Below, piece by piece: positions 9,516 to 18,517 of a stretch of 64,000 bases of DNA (position 1 is its first letter; each line of letters opens with the position of its first letter). The notes beneath the pieces are model-generated. The model was not told where the DNA came from. It made no database searches and saw only the letters and a list, made by a program, of their open reading frames with translations. The DNA is from Zwartia panacis. GTDB lineage: Bacteria > Pseudomonadota > Gammaproteobacteria > Burkholderiales > Burkholderiaceae_B. The stretch covers positions 434,001 through 498,000 of the forward strand of contig NZ_JAUHHF010000001.1 of NCBI RefSeq assembly GCF_030410395.1. The letters run 5' to 3'. A program made the position numbers and the translations under genes.

Positions 9516-10574
9516 ATGAACGCAATGACAAGGCCTTTTCTTCCCCGCGGTCCATTGGTCGTCGATGTGGCGGGTACGGTGATGACCTCCGCAGAGGAAG
9601 CGCGTCTGCTGCATCCGCTCGTGGGTGGTGTCATTCTTTTTGCACGTAATTTCGAGACGCGTAAACAACTCGTCGCATTGACCAAACGCATTCACGACTT
9701 GCGCTCACCAGCATTGCTGATCGCGGTGGACCACGAAGGTGGGCGCGTACAACGCTTTAGGACGGATGGGTTTACGACTTTGCCTTCCATGCGCTCTTTG
9801 GGTCTCGAATGGCTGAAGGATCCGATGCGCGCGATGCGTATGGCCACGGACGTGGGCTATGTGTTGGGTGCCGAGCTGCGTGCCTGCGGCGTTGATTTGA
9901 GTTTTACGCCTGTGCTGGATTTGGATTTTGGCGTGAGTAGTGTCATTGGCGATCGTGCCTTTGATGGTGATCCTCGCGTGGTAGCCATGCTTGCGCGCGC
10001 ACTTTCGCAAGGTCTTGCTCAAGCGGGCATGGGGGCGTGCGGCAAGCATTTTCCAGGGCACGGCGCTGTCGCTGCGGATTCGCACCATGCGATCCCGCGC
10101 GATAGCCGGTCTTTGAAGAAAATTCTGGAGCACGATGCCGCGCCGTATCAATGGTTGGGTGATCAGGTCATTCCATCTGTTATGCCCGCGCATGTCATCT
10201 ACACCAAAGTCGATCCTATGCCGGCTGGCTTTTCGTCCAAATGGATCAAGCAAATATTGCGTGAAAAGTTAAGCTATGACGGAGTCGTTTTTTCTGACGA
10301 TCTCACGATGGAAGGTGCCTCCGTCGCAGGCGATATCTTGGCGCGTGCGCGCGCAGCTTTGAATGCTGGCTGCGATATGGCTCTGGTCTGTAATCGTCCT
10401 GATCTTGCGGATGACTTACTCTCGCGTCTTCAATGGAAGTCCACCCGTCGTTCTCTTGAGAGAATCGAGCGTCTGATGCCCAAGTCGATGGCGCCTGATT
10501 GGAAATCACTTCAAAAGCAGCTGGCTTATGTTGCAGCTTTGAAATCAGTTCAAGCACTCCATGAGCGAGCCTGA
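9516..10574 (+). CDS. nagZ: beta-N-acetylhexosaminidase (GH3)
   Basis: Cytoplasmic glycoside hydrolase family 3 enzyme that removes GlcNAc from muropeptides during cell-wall recycling. Visible motifs are [12 protein letters not shown], the GH3 loop signature KHFPGHG with catalytic His, and SDDLTMEG containing the nucleophile Asp. Length (352) fits the single-domain proteobacterial NagZ. The ATG follows the acpS stop almost directly, and the 3' end overlaps uvrC by 14 bases. Confidence 0.97.
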   Translation: MNAMTRPFLPRGPLVVDVAGTVMTSAEEARLLHPLVGGVILFARNFETRKQLVALTKRIHDLRSPALLIAVDHEGGRVQRFRTDGFTTLPSMRSLGLEWLKDPMRAMRMATDVGYVLGAELRACGVDLSFTPVLDLDFGVSSVIGDRAFDGDPRVVAMLARALSQGLAQAGMGACGKHFPGHGAVAADSHHAIPRDSRSLKKILEHDAAPYQWLGDQVIPSVMPAHVIYTKVDPMPAGFSSKWIKQILREKLSYDGVVFSDDLTMEGASVAGDILARARAALNAGCDMALVCNRPDLADDLLSRLQWKSTRRSLERIERLMPKSMAPDWKSLQKQLAYVAALKSVQALHERA

Positions 10575-12396
10575 ATCAACCGCTTTTGATATCAAAGCGT
10601 TCCTCGCGCAGCTGCCGCATTTGCCCGGTGTTTACCGTCATATCGATGCGACAGATGAGGTGTTGTACGTTGGTAAAGCACGCGATCTGAAAAAGAGGGT
10701 GTCCTCCTATTTTCAAAAGACACCCTCAAGTCCTCGCATTGGCCACATGGTGGCGCGCGTGGTGCGGATCGAGGTGACGGTGACGCGTTCCGAGGCTGAG
10801 GCGCTGATTCTTGAAAACAACCTCATCAAAACTCTGCGTCCGCGCTACAACATTCTGTTTCGCGATGACAAGTCATACCCATATTTGATGCTCTCTGGGC
10901 ATGTTGCCCCCCGGATTGCGTATTACCGGGGTTCGACTCAAAAAAAAGGACAGTTTTTTGGTCCCTACCCGAGTGCGTGGGCAGTGCGCGAAACTATTCA
11001 GATCTTGCAAAAGGTTTTTCGCTTGCGCACGTGTGAGGATACGGTTTATGCAAATCGTTCCAGACCTTGTTTGCTTCATCAGATTGGTCGCTGCTCGGCC
11101 CCCTGTGTCGATGAGATTTCTCCGCAAGACTACGCTGCCGATGCGCAACGTGCAGCGCGATTTCTGAATGGCGAGACCCAGGAAATCATGGGAGATATTG
11201 AGCGCCGCATGCAAGCCGCGGCCGAGGCCCTGGAATTCGAGCAGGCGGCGATGCTGCGTGATCAGATGGGGGCGTTGGCCAAGGTCTTGCATCAGCAAAC
11301 CATGGAGGACTCTGACCAAAGCGACACTGACGTGATTGCGGTGGCCTCTTCAGGCGGTAAAGTATGCGTCAACTTGGCCATGGTCAGAGGTGGTCGGCAT
11401 TTGGGAGATCGCGCTTTTTTCCCAACGCACGCCGATGGGGATTCCGGTTCGGAAGTCATCGAAGTTTTTATCGCGCAGCATTATGTGGATCATCCGTTGC
11501 CGGCTGTGATTGTCGGATCCCATGTGTTGCCCGATGCAGAGCTGATCGATTTGCTTGCGGAATCCAAGTCCACAAAATGCAGATTTATCAGTCGTCCCCA
11601 GGGTGTGCGTCGGGCGTGGCTTGAGCAGGCGACACGCAATGCTGAAATGGCGCTGGGGAGCGCGTTGCTGGAATCCGGCGCCCGCAGCGCCCGAACGCTG
11701 GCTTTGGCTGAGGCGCTCGAGCTGGATACGGATCCCGCAGCACTAGAGGCCCTGCACATAGAGTGTTTCGACATTAGTCATACTGCCGGCGAGGCGACGC
11801 AAGCTTCGTGTGTCGTTTACACGCATCACGCGATGCAGCCTTCGATGTACCGACGTTACAACATCGCAGGGATCACGCCTGGCGATGATTATGCAGCGAT
11901 GAGGCAGGTGCTGACTCGTCGATTTGGTAAGGTTGCGGATGGTGAAGCGATCATGCCGGGTTTGGTGCTGATCGATGGCGGCAAGGGGCAGGTGGAAATC
12001 GCCCGCCAAGTGTTTGCGGAGCTCGGTCTGAACACGGATGTGCTGGTAGGTGTGGCAAAAGGTGATCGACGCAAGGTCGGTTTGGAGACCCTTATCTTCC
12101 CGGACGACAGAGCTCCTTTGGTATTGGGAGAGTCCTCTGCGGCACTGATGTTGATTGCTCAAATACGGGACGAGGCGCACCGTTTTGCCATCACTGGCAT
12201 GCGCGCTAAACGCGCCAAAGCCAGAAATGTATCCCGTTTGGAGGATATTGATGGTGTTGGAGCCAAGCGACGGCAGCGTTTATTGGCAAGATTTGGCGGT
12301 TTCAGTGGTGTGGCCAACGCCAGCATCGAAGACTTGGCCTCTGTTGAGGGAATCTCCCCTGAATTGGCCGAGCGCATTTACTTTTCCTTACGCTAA
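10561..12396 (+). CDS. uvrC: excinuclease ABC subunit C
   Basis: Makes the two incisions in nucleotide excision repair after loading by UvrAB. Domains in order: GIY-YIG nuclease ([23 protein letters not shown], about residues 20-42), a Cys-rich segment ([13 protein letters not shown]), UVR motif for UvrB contact ([14 protein letters not shown]), RNase H-like nuclease domain with VLIDGGKGQ, and two helix-hairpin-helix motifs at the C-terminus. The length of 611 is normal. It overlaps the nagZ end by 14 bases and precedes pgsA by 17 bases. Confidence 0.98.
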   Translation: MSEPESTAFDIKAFLAQLPHLPGVYRHIDATDEVLYVGKARDLKKRVSSYFQKTPSSPRIGHMVARVVRIEVTVTRSEAEALILENNLIKTLRPRYNILFRDDKSYPYLMLSGHVAPRIAYYRGSTQKKGQFFGPYPSAWAVRETIQILQKVFRLRTCEDTVYANRSRPCLLHQIGRCSAPCVDEISPQDYAADAQRAARFLNGETQEIMGDIERRMQAAAEALEFEQAAMLRDQMGALAKVLHQQTMEDSDQSDTDVIAVASSGGKVCVNLAMVRGGRHLGDRAFFPTHADGDSGSEVIEVFIAQHYVDHPLPAVIVGSHVLPDAELIDLLAESKSTKCRFISRPQGVRRAWLEQATRNAEMALGSALLESGARSARTLALAEALELDTDPAALEALHIECFDISHTAGEATQASCVVYTHHAMQPSMYRRYNIAGITPGDDYAAMRQVLTRRFGKVADGEAIMPGLVLIDGGKGQVEIARQVFAELGLNTDVLVGVAKGDRRKVGLETLIFPDDRAPLVLGESSAALMLIAQIRDEAHRFAITGMRAKRAKARNVSRLEDIDGVGAKRRQRLLARFGGFSGVANASIEDLASVEGISPELAERIYFSLR

Positions 12397-12413
12397 CTGG
12401 GTTAGCATAGCGT

Positions 12414-12992
12414 ATGCCTTTAAACATACCTATCATTTTGACGTGGCTGCGCATCGCCATGATTCCTCTGCTCATCGGACTCTATTATTTGCCCGAGTCC
12501 TGGATGAGTGTGCCTGTGCGTGACACCACGGCCAGCCTGGCGTTCATTTTTGCAGCGCTCACGGACTGGTTTGACGGTTGGTTGGCGCGGCGTTGGAACC
12601 AAACCTCGTCTTTTGGGGCATTTCTGGATCCTGTTGCCGACAAGTTGATGGTTTCGGCGGCCTTGCTTGTTTTGCTCAATTTGGATCGTGTGGATGTCAT
12701 GATCGCCTTGGTGATCATTGGACGAGAAATCACAATCTCCGCTTTGCGCGAGTGGATGGCACAGATTGGTGCCAGCGCTAGCGTTGCTGTGCACTGGCTC
12801 GGCAAGTTCAAAACCGCTGCCCAGATGATCGCGATTCCCTGCCTGCTCTATGACGACACCCTTTTGGGCATGCCTTTTGCCCAGATCGGGCGAGTGCTGA
12901 TTGTGATCGCCGCGATCCTGACTGTCTGGTCCATGTTGTACTACTTGCGTCGGGCGATGCCTGTCATTCGCGAGAAAACCTCGAAAACTTGA
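12414..12992 (+). CDS. pgsA: CDP-diacylglycerol-glycerol-3-phosphate 3-phosphatidyltransferase
   Basis: Inner-membrane enzyme that makes phosphatidylglycerol phosphate, the committed step of phosphatidylglycerol and cardiolipin synthesis. The CDP-alcohol phosphotransferase signature D-G-x2-A-R-x8-G-x3-D-x3-D is complete: DGWLARRW then FGAFLDPVAD. About five hydrophobic segments are seen in 192 residues. It is the last gene of the pdxJ-to-pgsA set; the tRNA genes that follow pgsA in many relatives are not present, and queF converges on it. Confidence 0.96.
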   Translation: MPLNIPIILTWLRIAMIPLLIGLYYLPESWMSVPVRDTTASLAFIFAALTDWFDGWLARRWNQTSSFGAFLDPVADKLMVSAALLVLLNLDRVDVMIALVIIGREITISALREWMAQIGASASVAVHWLGKFKTAAQMIAIPCLLYDDTLLGMPFAQIGRVLIVIAAILTVWSMLYYLRRAMPVIREKTSKT

Positions 12993-13008
12993 TCTGAGTC
13001 AGATTTTC
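12992..13008 (+). terminator. weak terminator between pgsA and queF
   Basis: ATCTG and CAGAT form a five-base stem with a three-base loop at 12992-13004, followed by TTTCTT. The stem overlaps the pgsA stop codon. It is short, so termination may be inefficient. Confidence 0.35.
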
Positions 13009-13018
13009 TTGGGCTCGG

Positions 13019-13864
13019 CTACTGCCTGGCACTTCGATGCAATGAGGGTGCCGCCATATCTGATGTGGCTCGCCAGGGATTGATATCCAGCCCGCCTCGT
13101 CTGGTGTAGCGTGCATACACCGAGAGGGATTCAGGATGACAGCGCGTCAAAATGTCGTTAAAGATGGTCTCCACGCATTGCTCGTGAAATCCGTTGTGCA
13201 TCCGAAAAGAAATGATGTATTTCAACAGGCTGGCCCTGTCGATTTTGGGTCCTGTGTAGTCGATTTTGACGCATGCCCAATCAGGCTGGGATGTCACTGG
13301 ACAATTGGATTTCAACAGTCTGGAAAAGAGGGATTCTGTCACGCGCGCTTGCGTGGTCGTTTCATCGGTTTCCAGGCGCAGAAGGTTTGCATTGGGTTCG
13401 TAACAATCAATATCCAGTACTTGAGTATCCAGGTCGACGCCATCAAATTCCTCGATTAAAAGACTACCAAAGTCCTTGGGTTCGATGAGCTCGACCCAAA
13501 TATCGGTTCCGGCGGCCTGGGAGAGATCGTGCTTGAGCGTTTCAAGCATGCGTTCAGTCGACTCAAAAGGGGTTTGGTTAAAGCTGTTGAGGTAGAGCTT
13601 GAGGGATTTTGACTCAATGATATGAGGGCTCCGACAATCGACCTTCAGCCTGAGTATTCCGACTTTTGGCATTCCCTGGGGCGTCAACCAGGATAATTCG
13701 TAGGCATTCCAGAGATCCCAGCCGATGAAAGGCAAAGAGGCAGGGCTCAGGCCAAGCTCGAGACGCGCTTGCGATCGTTCAATTGGAAATAAAAGTGTCG
13801 GGTCGTAGGCCGTTGGATAGGAAACATCTTGGCCAAGAGGGAGATCGCGCGGGGGCAGCTTCAT
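13019..13864 (-). CDS. queF: NADPH-dependent 7-cyano-7-deazaguanine reductase (type II QueF)
   Basis: Reduces preQ0 to preQ1 in queuosine tRNA modification. The 281 residues match the long, two-domain type II form. The catalytic Cys188 sits in SNCPVTSQPDWA with Asp195, and the NADPH motif is IIESKSLKLYLNS (E84-S85-K86-S87). The C-terminal FHEQCVETIFNDI segment provides the substrate-binding Glu/His. It stands alone, convergent with pgsA and divergent from the cbb3 block. The other queuosine gene in the window, queH, is 23 kb away. Confidence 0.97.
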   Translation of the reverse strand: MKLPPRDLPLGQDVSYPTAYDPTLLFPIERSQARLELGLSPASLPFIGWDLWNAYELSWLTPQGMPKVGILRLKVDCRSPHIIESKSLKLYLNSFNQTPFESTERMLETLKHDLSQAAGTDIWVELIEPKDFGSLLIEEFDGVDLDTQVLDIDCYEPNANLLRLETDETTTQARVTESLFSRLLKSNCPVTSQPDWACVKIDYTGPKIDRASLLKYIISFRMHNGFHEQCVETIFNDILTRCHPESLSVYARYTRRGGLDINPWRATSDMAAPSLHRSARQ

Positions 13865-13901
13865 GAGCTCACATCAAGAAAATAAACTGGATTTTACCTA
13901 G

Positions 13902-13915
13902 TTGATCTATATCAA
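13902..13915 (+). promoter_or_regulatory. FNR box upstream of the CcoI-like gene
   Basis: TTGATctatATCAA is a perfect match to the FNR/ANR consensus TTGAT-N4-ATCAA. A good -10 candidate, TAGAAT (13939-13944), lies at the distance expected for activation from about -42. The -10 hexamer covers the most upstream ATG (13943) of the next gene, which argues for a later translation start. Confidence 0.85.
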
Positions 13916-13954
13916 GGCGCAGAAACACCTACCGCGCCTAGAATGAGCCTCACC

Positions 13955-14926
13955 ATGGCCAAATCAATTTTTGCGTTGAATCGCCCTTTGACTCCTGCTG
14001 AAATGAGCGGGCGCAGGCGCAGCCTTGTGCGGCTGGGATTGGCCTGGCTTGCCATGATGCAGGTGATGATGTTTGCCTTGCCCGGATATCTTAGGGTTGA
14101 AGCAGGTCCCAACGATAGTCTGGAAGTTCTGGATTGGGCTATTTTTCTAATGAATTGGGCTAGCCTTGCCCTGACGGTACCCGTGGTGCTCTATGCTGCC
14201 TGGCCTGTCTGGCAGGGAGTTGGTCTCGCCTATTCAGAGCGACGCGTGACCATGGACATTCCCGTGGCGACGAGTATCGTGGCTGCTTTTATTCCCAGCG
14301 CGTTTGCGACGATCTTGGGTCATGGCGAGGTTTATTACGATTCCGTCACGATGTTTGTCGCCTTTTTGTTGACTGCGCGTTACTTTGAAACCCGCGCCAG
14401 ACAGTCGGTCCAAGCCACGCAGGGTGGGGCGCAGCTCGATGCCCTGTGTCAGCCCTTGATCGTTCAGTCGGATCGAGTCGCCACAGTCTTTATTCTTGTA
14501 CAACTGGCTGTTGCCTTCTTGATTGCCAGTTATTGGTGGCTGACGCAACCCGAGCATGCGCTTTCGGTTCTGGTCGCATTACTTGTGATGAGTTGTCCCT
14601 GTGCCTTGGCCTTGGCTGCCCCCATGTCACTGGCCGCGACGCATGCCAGTCTGGCCGCCTATCCCGAGATGAACGATGCGCAACGTGATGTACTTTTTGC
14701 GCGCACACGTCGTGTCACGCTACAAAATTTGTATGGTGCGTTGATCTGGCATGTTTTGACGATGCCTCTTGCCGCCGTAGGTTGGGTCACGCCCTGGTTG
14801 GCCGCTTTGTTGATGTTCGTTTCTTCGACAGCGGTGGTGATCAACGCCTGGCGGCTTTACGCAATCCCTGCTGATCCAGGGCGTTCGGCGCACGCCGCGA
14901 CCTTTCAAGCCCGGGCGCAGTCCTAG
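13955..14926 (+). CDS. membrane-only relic of CcoI/FixI copper P-type ATPase
   Basis: The sequence is clearly homologous to the membrane part of CcoI (FixI), the P1B copper ATPase that loads cbb3 oxidase with copper: LAMMQVMMFALPGYL, MDIPVA, GHGEVYYDSVTMF and the metal-binding SCPCALALAAP (Cys214, Cys216), ending in the paired helices with QNLYGALIWHVLTMPLA and the SS-x4-NAWRL motif. What is absent is equally clear: no N-terminal metal-binding domain, no actuator TGE loop, no DKTGT phosphorylation site and no nucleotide-binding domain. The cytoplasmic domains are replaced by short linkers and the frame is intact (323 residues against about 750-800). It cannot pump by ATP hydrolysis. An ATG at 13943 is less likely because it overlaps the -10 element. 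ccoS follows at once. Confidence 0.8.
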   Translation: MAKSIFALNRPLTPAEMSGRRRSLVRLGLAWLAMMQVMMFALPGYLRVEAGPNDSLEVLDWAIFLMNWASLALTVPVVLYAAWPVWQGVGLAYSERRVTMDIPVATSIVAAFIPSAFATILGHGEVYYDSVTMFVAFLLTARYFETRARQSVQATQGGAQLDALCQPLIVQSDRVATVFILVQLAVAFLIASYWWLTQPEHALSVLVALLVMSCPCALALAAPMSLAATHASLAAYPEMNDAQRDVLFARTRRVTLQNLYGALIWHVLTMPLAAVGWVTPWLAALLMFVSSTAVVINAWRLYAIPADPGRSAHAATFQARAQS

Positions 14927-14934
14927 GAATCATT

Positions 14935-15117
14935 TTGGAAATACTTTACCTACTGTTGCCTTTGTCGCTAGCCGTGATCGCGCTAGTGGGGGGCATGCTG
15001 TGGTGGGCGGTTTTTTCCGGTCAATACGATGATCCGGATGCGGCAAGTCATTCAATTTTGCTTGACGATGATCGTGCGGATGCTGTTGTGAATGTGTCAA
15101 AAATCGATCAATCCTGA
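14935..15117 (+). CDS. ccoS: cbb3 oxidase assembly protein CcoS
   Basis: Small single-helix membrane protein needed for maturation of cbb3 oxidase cofactors. The 60 residues have the CcoS pattern: EILYLLLPLSLAVIALVGG, then WWAVFSGQYDDPD with the conserved W-A-x-x-x-G-Q-F/Y-D-D motif. It starts with TTG; TAGGA six bases before supports that start. It follows the CcoI-like gene by eight bases, the usual ccoI-ccoS order, which suggests that the relic is still co-expressed with the assembly genes. Confidence 0.9.
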   Translation: MEILYLLLPLSLAVIALVGGMLWWAVFSGQYDDPDAASHSILLDDDRADAVVNVSKIDQS

Positions 15118-15145
15118 AGAGACTCCTGTCAAAAGTCGGTTGGGC

Positions 15146-15187
15146 TTGATATGGATCAAGTGGTTGTCCACATCGTTTTGGCATGAT
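15146..15187 (+). promoter_or_regulatory. class II FNR-dependent promoter of ccoNOQP
   Basis: A perfect FNR box, TTGATatggATCAA, lies at 15146-15159. A -10 hexamer CATGAT is at 15182-15187. If transcription starts at about 15194, the box is centred at -41.5, the exact spacing of class II FNR-activated promoters. This predicts induction of the oxidase at low oxygen. Confidence 0.85.
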
Positions 15188-15223
15188 GGTGTAGTCGGGA
15201 AATATCTCTAATAAGGAAACAAC

Positions 15224-16690
15224 ATGGCTCGCTCAAGCGCGGTAACGGCCGAGACCTTCAACTACGGTGTCGTGAGGCAGTTTGCCATCATGACAGTTGT
15301 CTGGGGTGTCGTAGGGATGCTGGTTGGCGTCATCATCGCCGCCCAATTACTTTGGCCTCAACTCAATCTTGATATCCCTTGGCTGACGTACGGACGCATC
15401 AGACCGCTTCATACAAACGCGGTCATTTTTGCGTTTGGGGGCAGCGCGCTTTTCGCGGCGTCTTACTACGTCGTGCAGCGTACCTGCCAGGCGCGTTTGT
15501 TTGGCGGCTTCCTAATCCCGTTTACCTTCTGGGGCTGGCAGCTCGTGATCGTCGCCGCTGCGATCACCTTGCCTTTGGGTATTACCACCAGCAAGGAATA
15601 CGCTGAGCTCGAGTGGCCGATCGATATCCTGATCACGCTTGTGTGGGTCGCTTATGCGATTGTTTTTTTCGGGACAATCGTCAAGCGAAAGAGTAAGCAT
15701 ATCTACGTCGCAAACTGGTTCTTCGGTTCCTACATTCTGACGATTGCGATTCTGCACATCGTGAACAACATCGAGATGCCCGCAACGCTCTGGAAATCTT
15801 ACTCCGCATATGCCGGCGTGCAGGACGCGATGGTGCAGTGGTGGTACGGTCACAACGCAGTGGGATTCTTTTTGACCACGAGCTTTTTGGGCATGATGTA
15901 CTACTTCATCCCCAAGCAGGCAGAACGTCCCATCTATTCATACCGCTTGTCGATCGTGCACTTTTGGGCGCTTGCGTTCACATACATGTGGGCGGGTCCA
16001 CATCACCTTCTTTACACCTCATTGCCTGACTGGACACAGTCGCTGGGTATGGTGTTCTCACTGATACTGCTGGCACCCTCCTGGGGTGGCATGATCAACG
16101 GCATCATGACTTTATCAGGTGCCTGGTACAAGTTGCGCACCGATCCTATTTTGAAATTTATGGTGGTCTCTCTGTCTTTCTACGGTATGTCGACCTTCGA
16201 AGGCTCGATGATGTCCATCCGAACAGTGAATGCGTTGTCCCACTACACAGACTGGACGGTCGGCCATGTGCACTCGGGTGCACTGGGCTGGGTCGCGATG
16301 ATCACTTTCGGTATGTTGTATTACCTGATTCCCCGACTCTGGGGACGTGAAAGGATGTACAGCACCAAGTTGATCGAGGTGCACTTCTGGATTGCGACCA
16401 TTGGTGTGGTGCTCTATATCGCTTCGATGTGGATTGCCGGCGTGATGCAGGGTCTGATGTGGCGTGCGACGGAGCCGGATGGTTCACTGACGTACAGCTT
16501 TGTCGAGTCCGTCAAGTCCTCAGTCCCTTTCTACGCGATTCGTCTAGTGGGCGGACTCCTGTACCTGAGCGGAATGTTCGTGATGGCCTATAACGTCTTT
16601 AAGACTGTGATTGGTGAAAAAGCTGTCAATCCGGTGATCCCGAAAGACGTTGCTCAACCTGTGTCCGCTGTCGCTGCGGCAAACGCCTGA
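15224..16690 (+). CDS. ccoN: cbb3-type cytochrome c oxidase subunit I
   Basis: Catalytic heme-copper subunit of the high-affinity cbb3 terminal oxidase; twelve membrane helices in 488 residues hold heme b and the heme b3-CuB centre. Histidine ligand segments are visible: [14 protein letters not shown] (low-spin heme), [11 protein letters not shown] (CuB and cross-linked Tyr region), WAGPHHLLY (CuB His pair) and [14 protein letters not shown] (heme b3 and b). AAGGAAACAAC precedes the ATG. It opens the ccoN-O-Q-P transcript, controlled by the FNR promoter at 15146-15187. Confidence 0.98.
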   Translation: MARSSAVTAETFNYGVVRQFAIMTVVWGVVGMLVGVIIAAQLLWPQLNLDIPWLTYGRIRPLHTNAVIFAFGGSALFAASYYVVQRTCQARLFGGFLIPFTFWGWQLVIVAAAITLPLGITTSKEYAELEWPIDILITLVWVAYAIVFFGTIVKRKSKHIYVANWFFGSYILTIAILHIVNNIEMPATLWKSYSAYAGVQDAMVQWWYGHNAVGFFLTTSFLGMMYYFIPKQAERPIYSYRLSIVHFWALAFTYMWAGPHHLLYTSLPDWTQSLGMVFSLILLAPSWGGMINGIMTLSGAWYKLRTDPILKFMVVSLSFYGMSTFEGSMMSIRTVNALSHYTDWTVGHVHSGALGWVAMITFGMLYYLIPRLWGRERMYSTKLIEVHFWIATIGVVLYIASMWIAGVMQGLMWRATEPDGSLTYSFVESVKSSVPFYAIRLVGGLLYLSGMFVMAYNVFKTVIGEKAVNPVIPKDVAQPVSAVAAANA

Positions 16691-16700
16691 GGAGGAAATC

Positions 16701-17372
16701 ATGGCAAATGAAAAGCAAAGTTTCTTCTCGCACCAGACCCTCGAGAAAAATATCGGTTTGATGATTGTTTGCAGCATCATCGTGGTCTTGTTCGCTGGAC
16801 TCGTCCAAATCGTCCCGCTGTTTTTTCAGCACTCCCTGACCAAACCAACAGCGGGCGTCGAGCCTTACGATCCGCTCAGGCTGATGGGGCGCGACCTGTA
16901 TATTCGTGAGGGTTGTGTAGGTTGCCATTCTCAACAGATCCGGATGTTACGCGCTGAGGTTCAGCGTTACGGATCCTACTCTTTGGCGGGTGAATCGGTG
17001 TTTGATCGTCCGTTCTTGTGGGGCTCCAAGCGGACGGGTCCTGATTTGGCCCGTGTCGGCGAGCGTTACTCGGACGAATGGCATCGCGTCCACTTGCGCA
17101 ACCCAAGGTCCGTAGTTCCGGAGTCCAATATGCCCGGTTATCCCTGGCTCGCACAGCGTCAGTTGACTGATACCGATATCAAGGACCGCATGCATGCACT
17201 GCGAATCCTGGGCGTGCCATATACCGATGCGCAAATCGAGAGCGCACCGGCTGCCTTGAAGGGTAAAACAGAAGAAGACGCCATGATTGCCTATTTGCAG
17301 GGCTTGGGCACGGGTGTTCGTAAAGCCGCACAGGCCGCGCAGACGAGTCCGTCTTCAGCAGGAGCGAAATGA
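16701..17372 (+). CDS. ccoO: cbb3-type cytochrome c oxidase subunit II (mono-heme c)
   Basis: Membrane-anchored monoheme cytochrome c that passes electrons from CcoP to CcoN. One N-terminal helix ([20 protein letters not shown]) is followed by the periplasmic heme domain with CVGCH (Cys72, Cys75, His76) and a methionine ligand in the [12 protein letters not shown] segment. GGAGGAAATC directly before the ATG at 16701 is a near-perfect ribosome site and fixes the start; the longer open frame upstream overlaps ccoN. Length 223. The stop overlaps the ccoQ start. Confidence 0.97.
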   Translation: MANEKQSFFSHQTLEKNIGLMIVCSIIVVLFAGLVQIVPLFFQHSLTKPTAGVEPYDPLRLMGRDLYIREGCVGCHSQQIRMLRAEVQRYGSYSLAGESVFDRPFLWGSKRTGPDLARVGERYSDEWHRVHLRNPRSVVPESNMPGYPWLAQRQLTDTDIKDRMHALRILGVPYTDAQIESAPAALKGKTEEDAMIAYLQGLGTGVRKAAQAAQTSPSSAGAK

Positions 17373-17545
17373 TGCTTGCCTATCTCAATGCCTTTTCAAC
17401 AGTGTTGGCGATGCTGACATTTTTCGGAATTATCTGGTGGGCCTTTTCCAAAGGACGTAAACAAGCAAACGAAGAGGCGGCCATGTTGCCTTTCGTCTTG
17501 CCCGATGAAGGCGCCAAGCAGCAGAAAGAGGAGTCGCGTCCATGA
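17369..17545 (+). CDS. ccoQ: cbb3 oxidase subunit CcoQ
   Basis: Small accessory subunit that stabilises the oxidase complex. The frame runs from an ATG overlapping the ccoO stop (ATGATGA) to a TGA overlapping the ccoP start and encodes 58 residues. One membrane helix ([21 protein letters not shown]) is followed by the typical [16 protein letters not shown] charged tail with the conserved LPF near the end. The position between ccoO and ccoP is diagnostic. Confidence 0.92.
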   Translation: MMLAYLNAFSTVLAMLTFFGIIWWAFSKGRKQANEEAAMLPFVLPDEGAKQQKEESRP

Positions 17546-18492
17546 ATGATTTTTTTGATGGTTTTTGGGGTTATTACATCGCAACCGTTGTGTTGGGGGG
17601 AATCATCTGGTGTCTGTGGCTGCTGTTTTCCCAGCGCAAGTGGTTGGTGAAACGCACGCCTGGAGTTGTAGAGGACACGGGCCACGTTTGGGACGGCGAT
17701 TTGCGCGAACTGAATAATCCCGTGCCAAGATGGTGGACGTACATGTACGTACTCATGTGCATTTTCGGCTTGGGTTATTTGGTTCTTTATCCAGGGCTCG
17801 GGGCCTATCAGGGTAGCCTGGGATATACCTCCGCGCTTGAGGTCAAAGAGGATCAAACCAAGCAGAACGAGGAGGTCAAGCCAGTTTATGCACGTTTCGC
17901 TTCCATGGATATCCCCGCGATCGCGGCCGATCCCGAGGCGCGGGTGATTGGTCAACGTTTGTTCCTGAATAACTGTGCACAATGTCATGGATCAGACGCT
18001 CGCGGTGCGGTGAGTTTTCCAAACTTAGCGCAGGGCGATTCGATGTATGGACGCACACCCGAAGCCATTCAGACCTCGATCGCAAAAGGTCGAAATGGTG
18101 TGATGCCGCCCATGAGTGCGACTATTGATGCCAAGACTGCCGGTGAAATCGCTCAGTACGTTCGCTCCATGTCCGGTTTGGCGCATGATCAGATTCGCGT
18201 GATTCCCGGTAAGCGCGCCTATCTCAACAATTGCGTGGCGTGTCATGGTGTCGATGGCAAGGGAAATAAAGCGCTTGGTGCGCCTAATCTCACAGACGAT
18301 GTCTGGCTCTATGGCAGCTCCGAGGCCACGATCGTACATACCATCCTCAATGGTCGTAACAACCGCATGCCTGCCCAGGAGCATGTGCTCACGCCTGAAC
18401 AGATTCGTCTGTTGACTGCTTGGGTATGGGGTTTGTCCGGTGGCAAGGACGTGACCGCTTCGGCAGCGATGTCCTCGGATTCGGCCAAGTAA
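17542..18492 (+). CDS. ccoP: cbb3-type cytochrome c oxidase subunit III (di-heme c)
   Basis: Diheme cytochrome that receives electrons from soluble cytochrome c. The N-terminal CcoP_N region has two membrane helices with DGDLRELNNPVPRWW between them; the periplasmic part carries CAQCH (Cys145-His149) and CVACH (Cys231-His235). The length of 316 residues is normal. The ATG overlaps the ccoQ stop by four bases, so O, Q and P are all coupled. Confidence 0.98.
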   Translation: MNDFFDGFWGYYIATVVLGGIIWCLWLLFSQRKWLVKRTPGVVEDTGHVWDGDLRELNNPVPRWWTYMYVLMCIFGLGYLVLYPGLGAYQGSLGYTSALEVKEDQTKQNEEVKPVYARFASMDIPAIAADPEARVIGQRLFLNNCAQCHGSDARGAVSFPNLAQGDSMYGRTPEAIQTSIAKGRNGVMPPMSATIDAKTAGEIAQYVRSMSGLAHDQIRVIPGKRAYLNNCVACHGVDGKGNKALGAPNLTDDVWLYGSSEATIVHTILNGRNNRMPAQEHVLTPEQIRLLTAWVWGLSGGKDVTASAAMSSDSAK

Positions 18493-18517
18493 ATGATGAC
18501 CAAGTCAGGTGATGCAC

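Noticed and set aside
9705-10253. 182-codon frame antisense to nagZ
   Set aside because: nagZ is complete with GH3 motifs; the antisense frame has no family features.
12993-13018. tRNA genes after pgsA
   Set aside because: Some relatives carry tRNA genes here, but only 26 bases separate pgsA from queF and no cloverleaf is possible.
13943-14926. Frameshift or sequencing error as explanation of the short CcoI
   Set aside because: A base error cannot remove two internal domains while leaving the helices before, between and after them in one frame, and no catalytic-domain remnants exist in other frames nearby.
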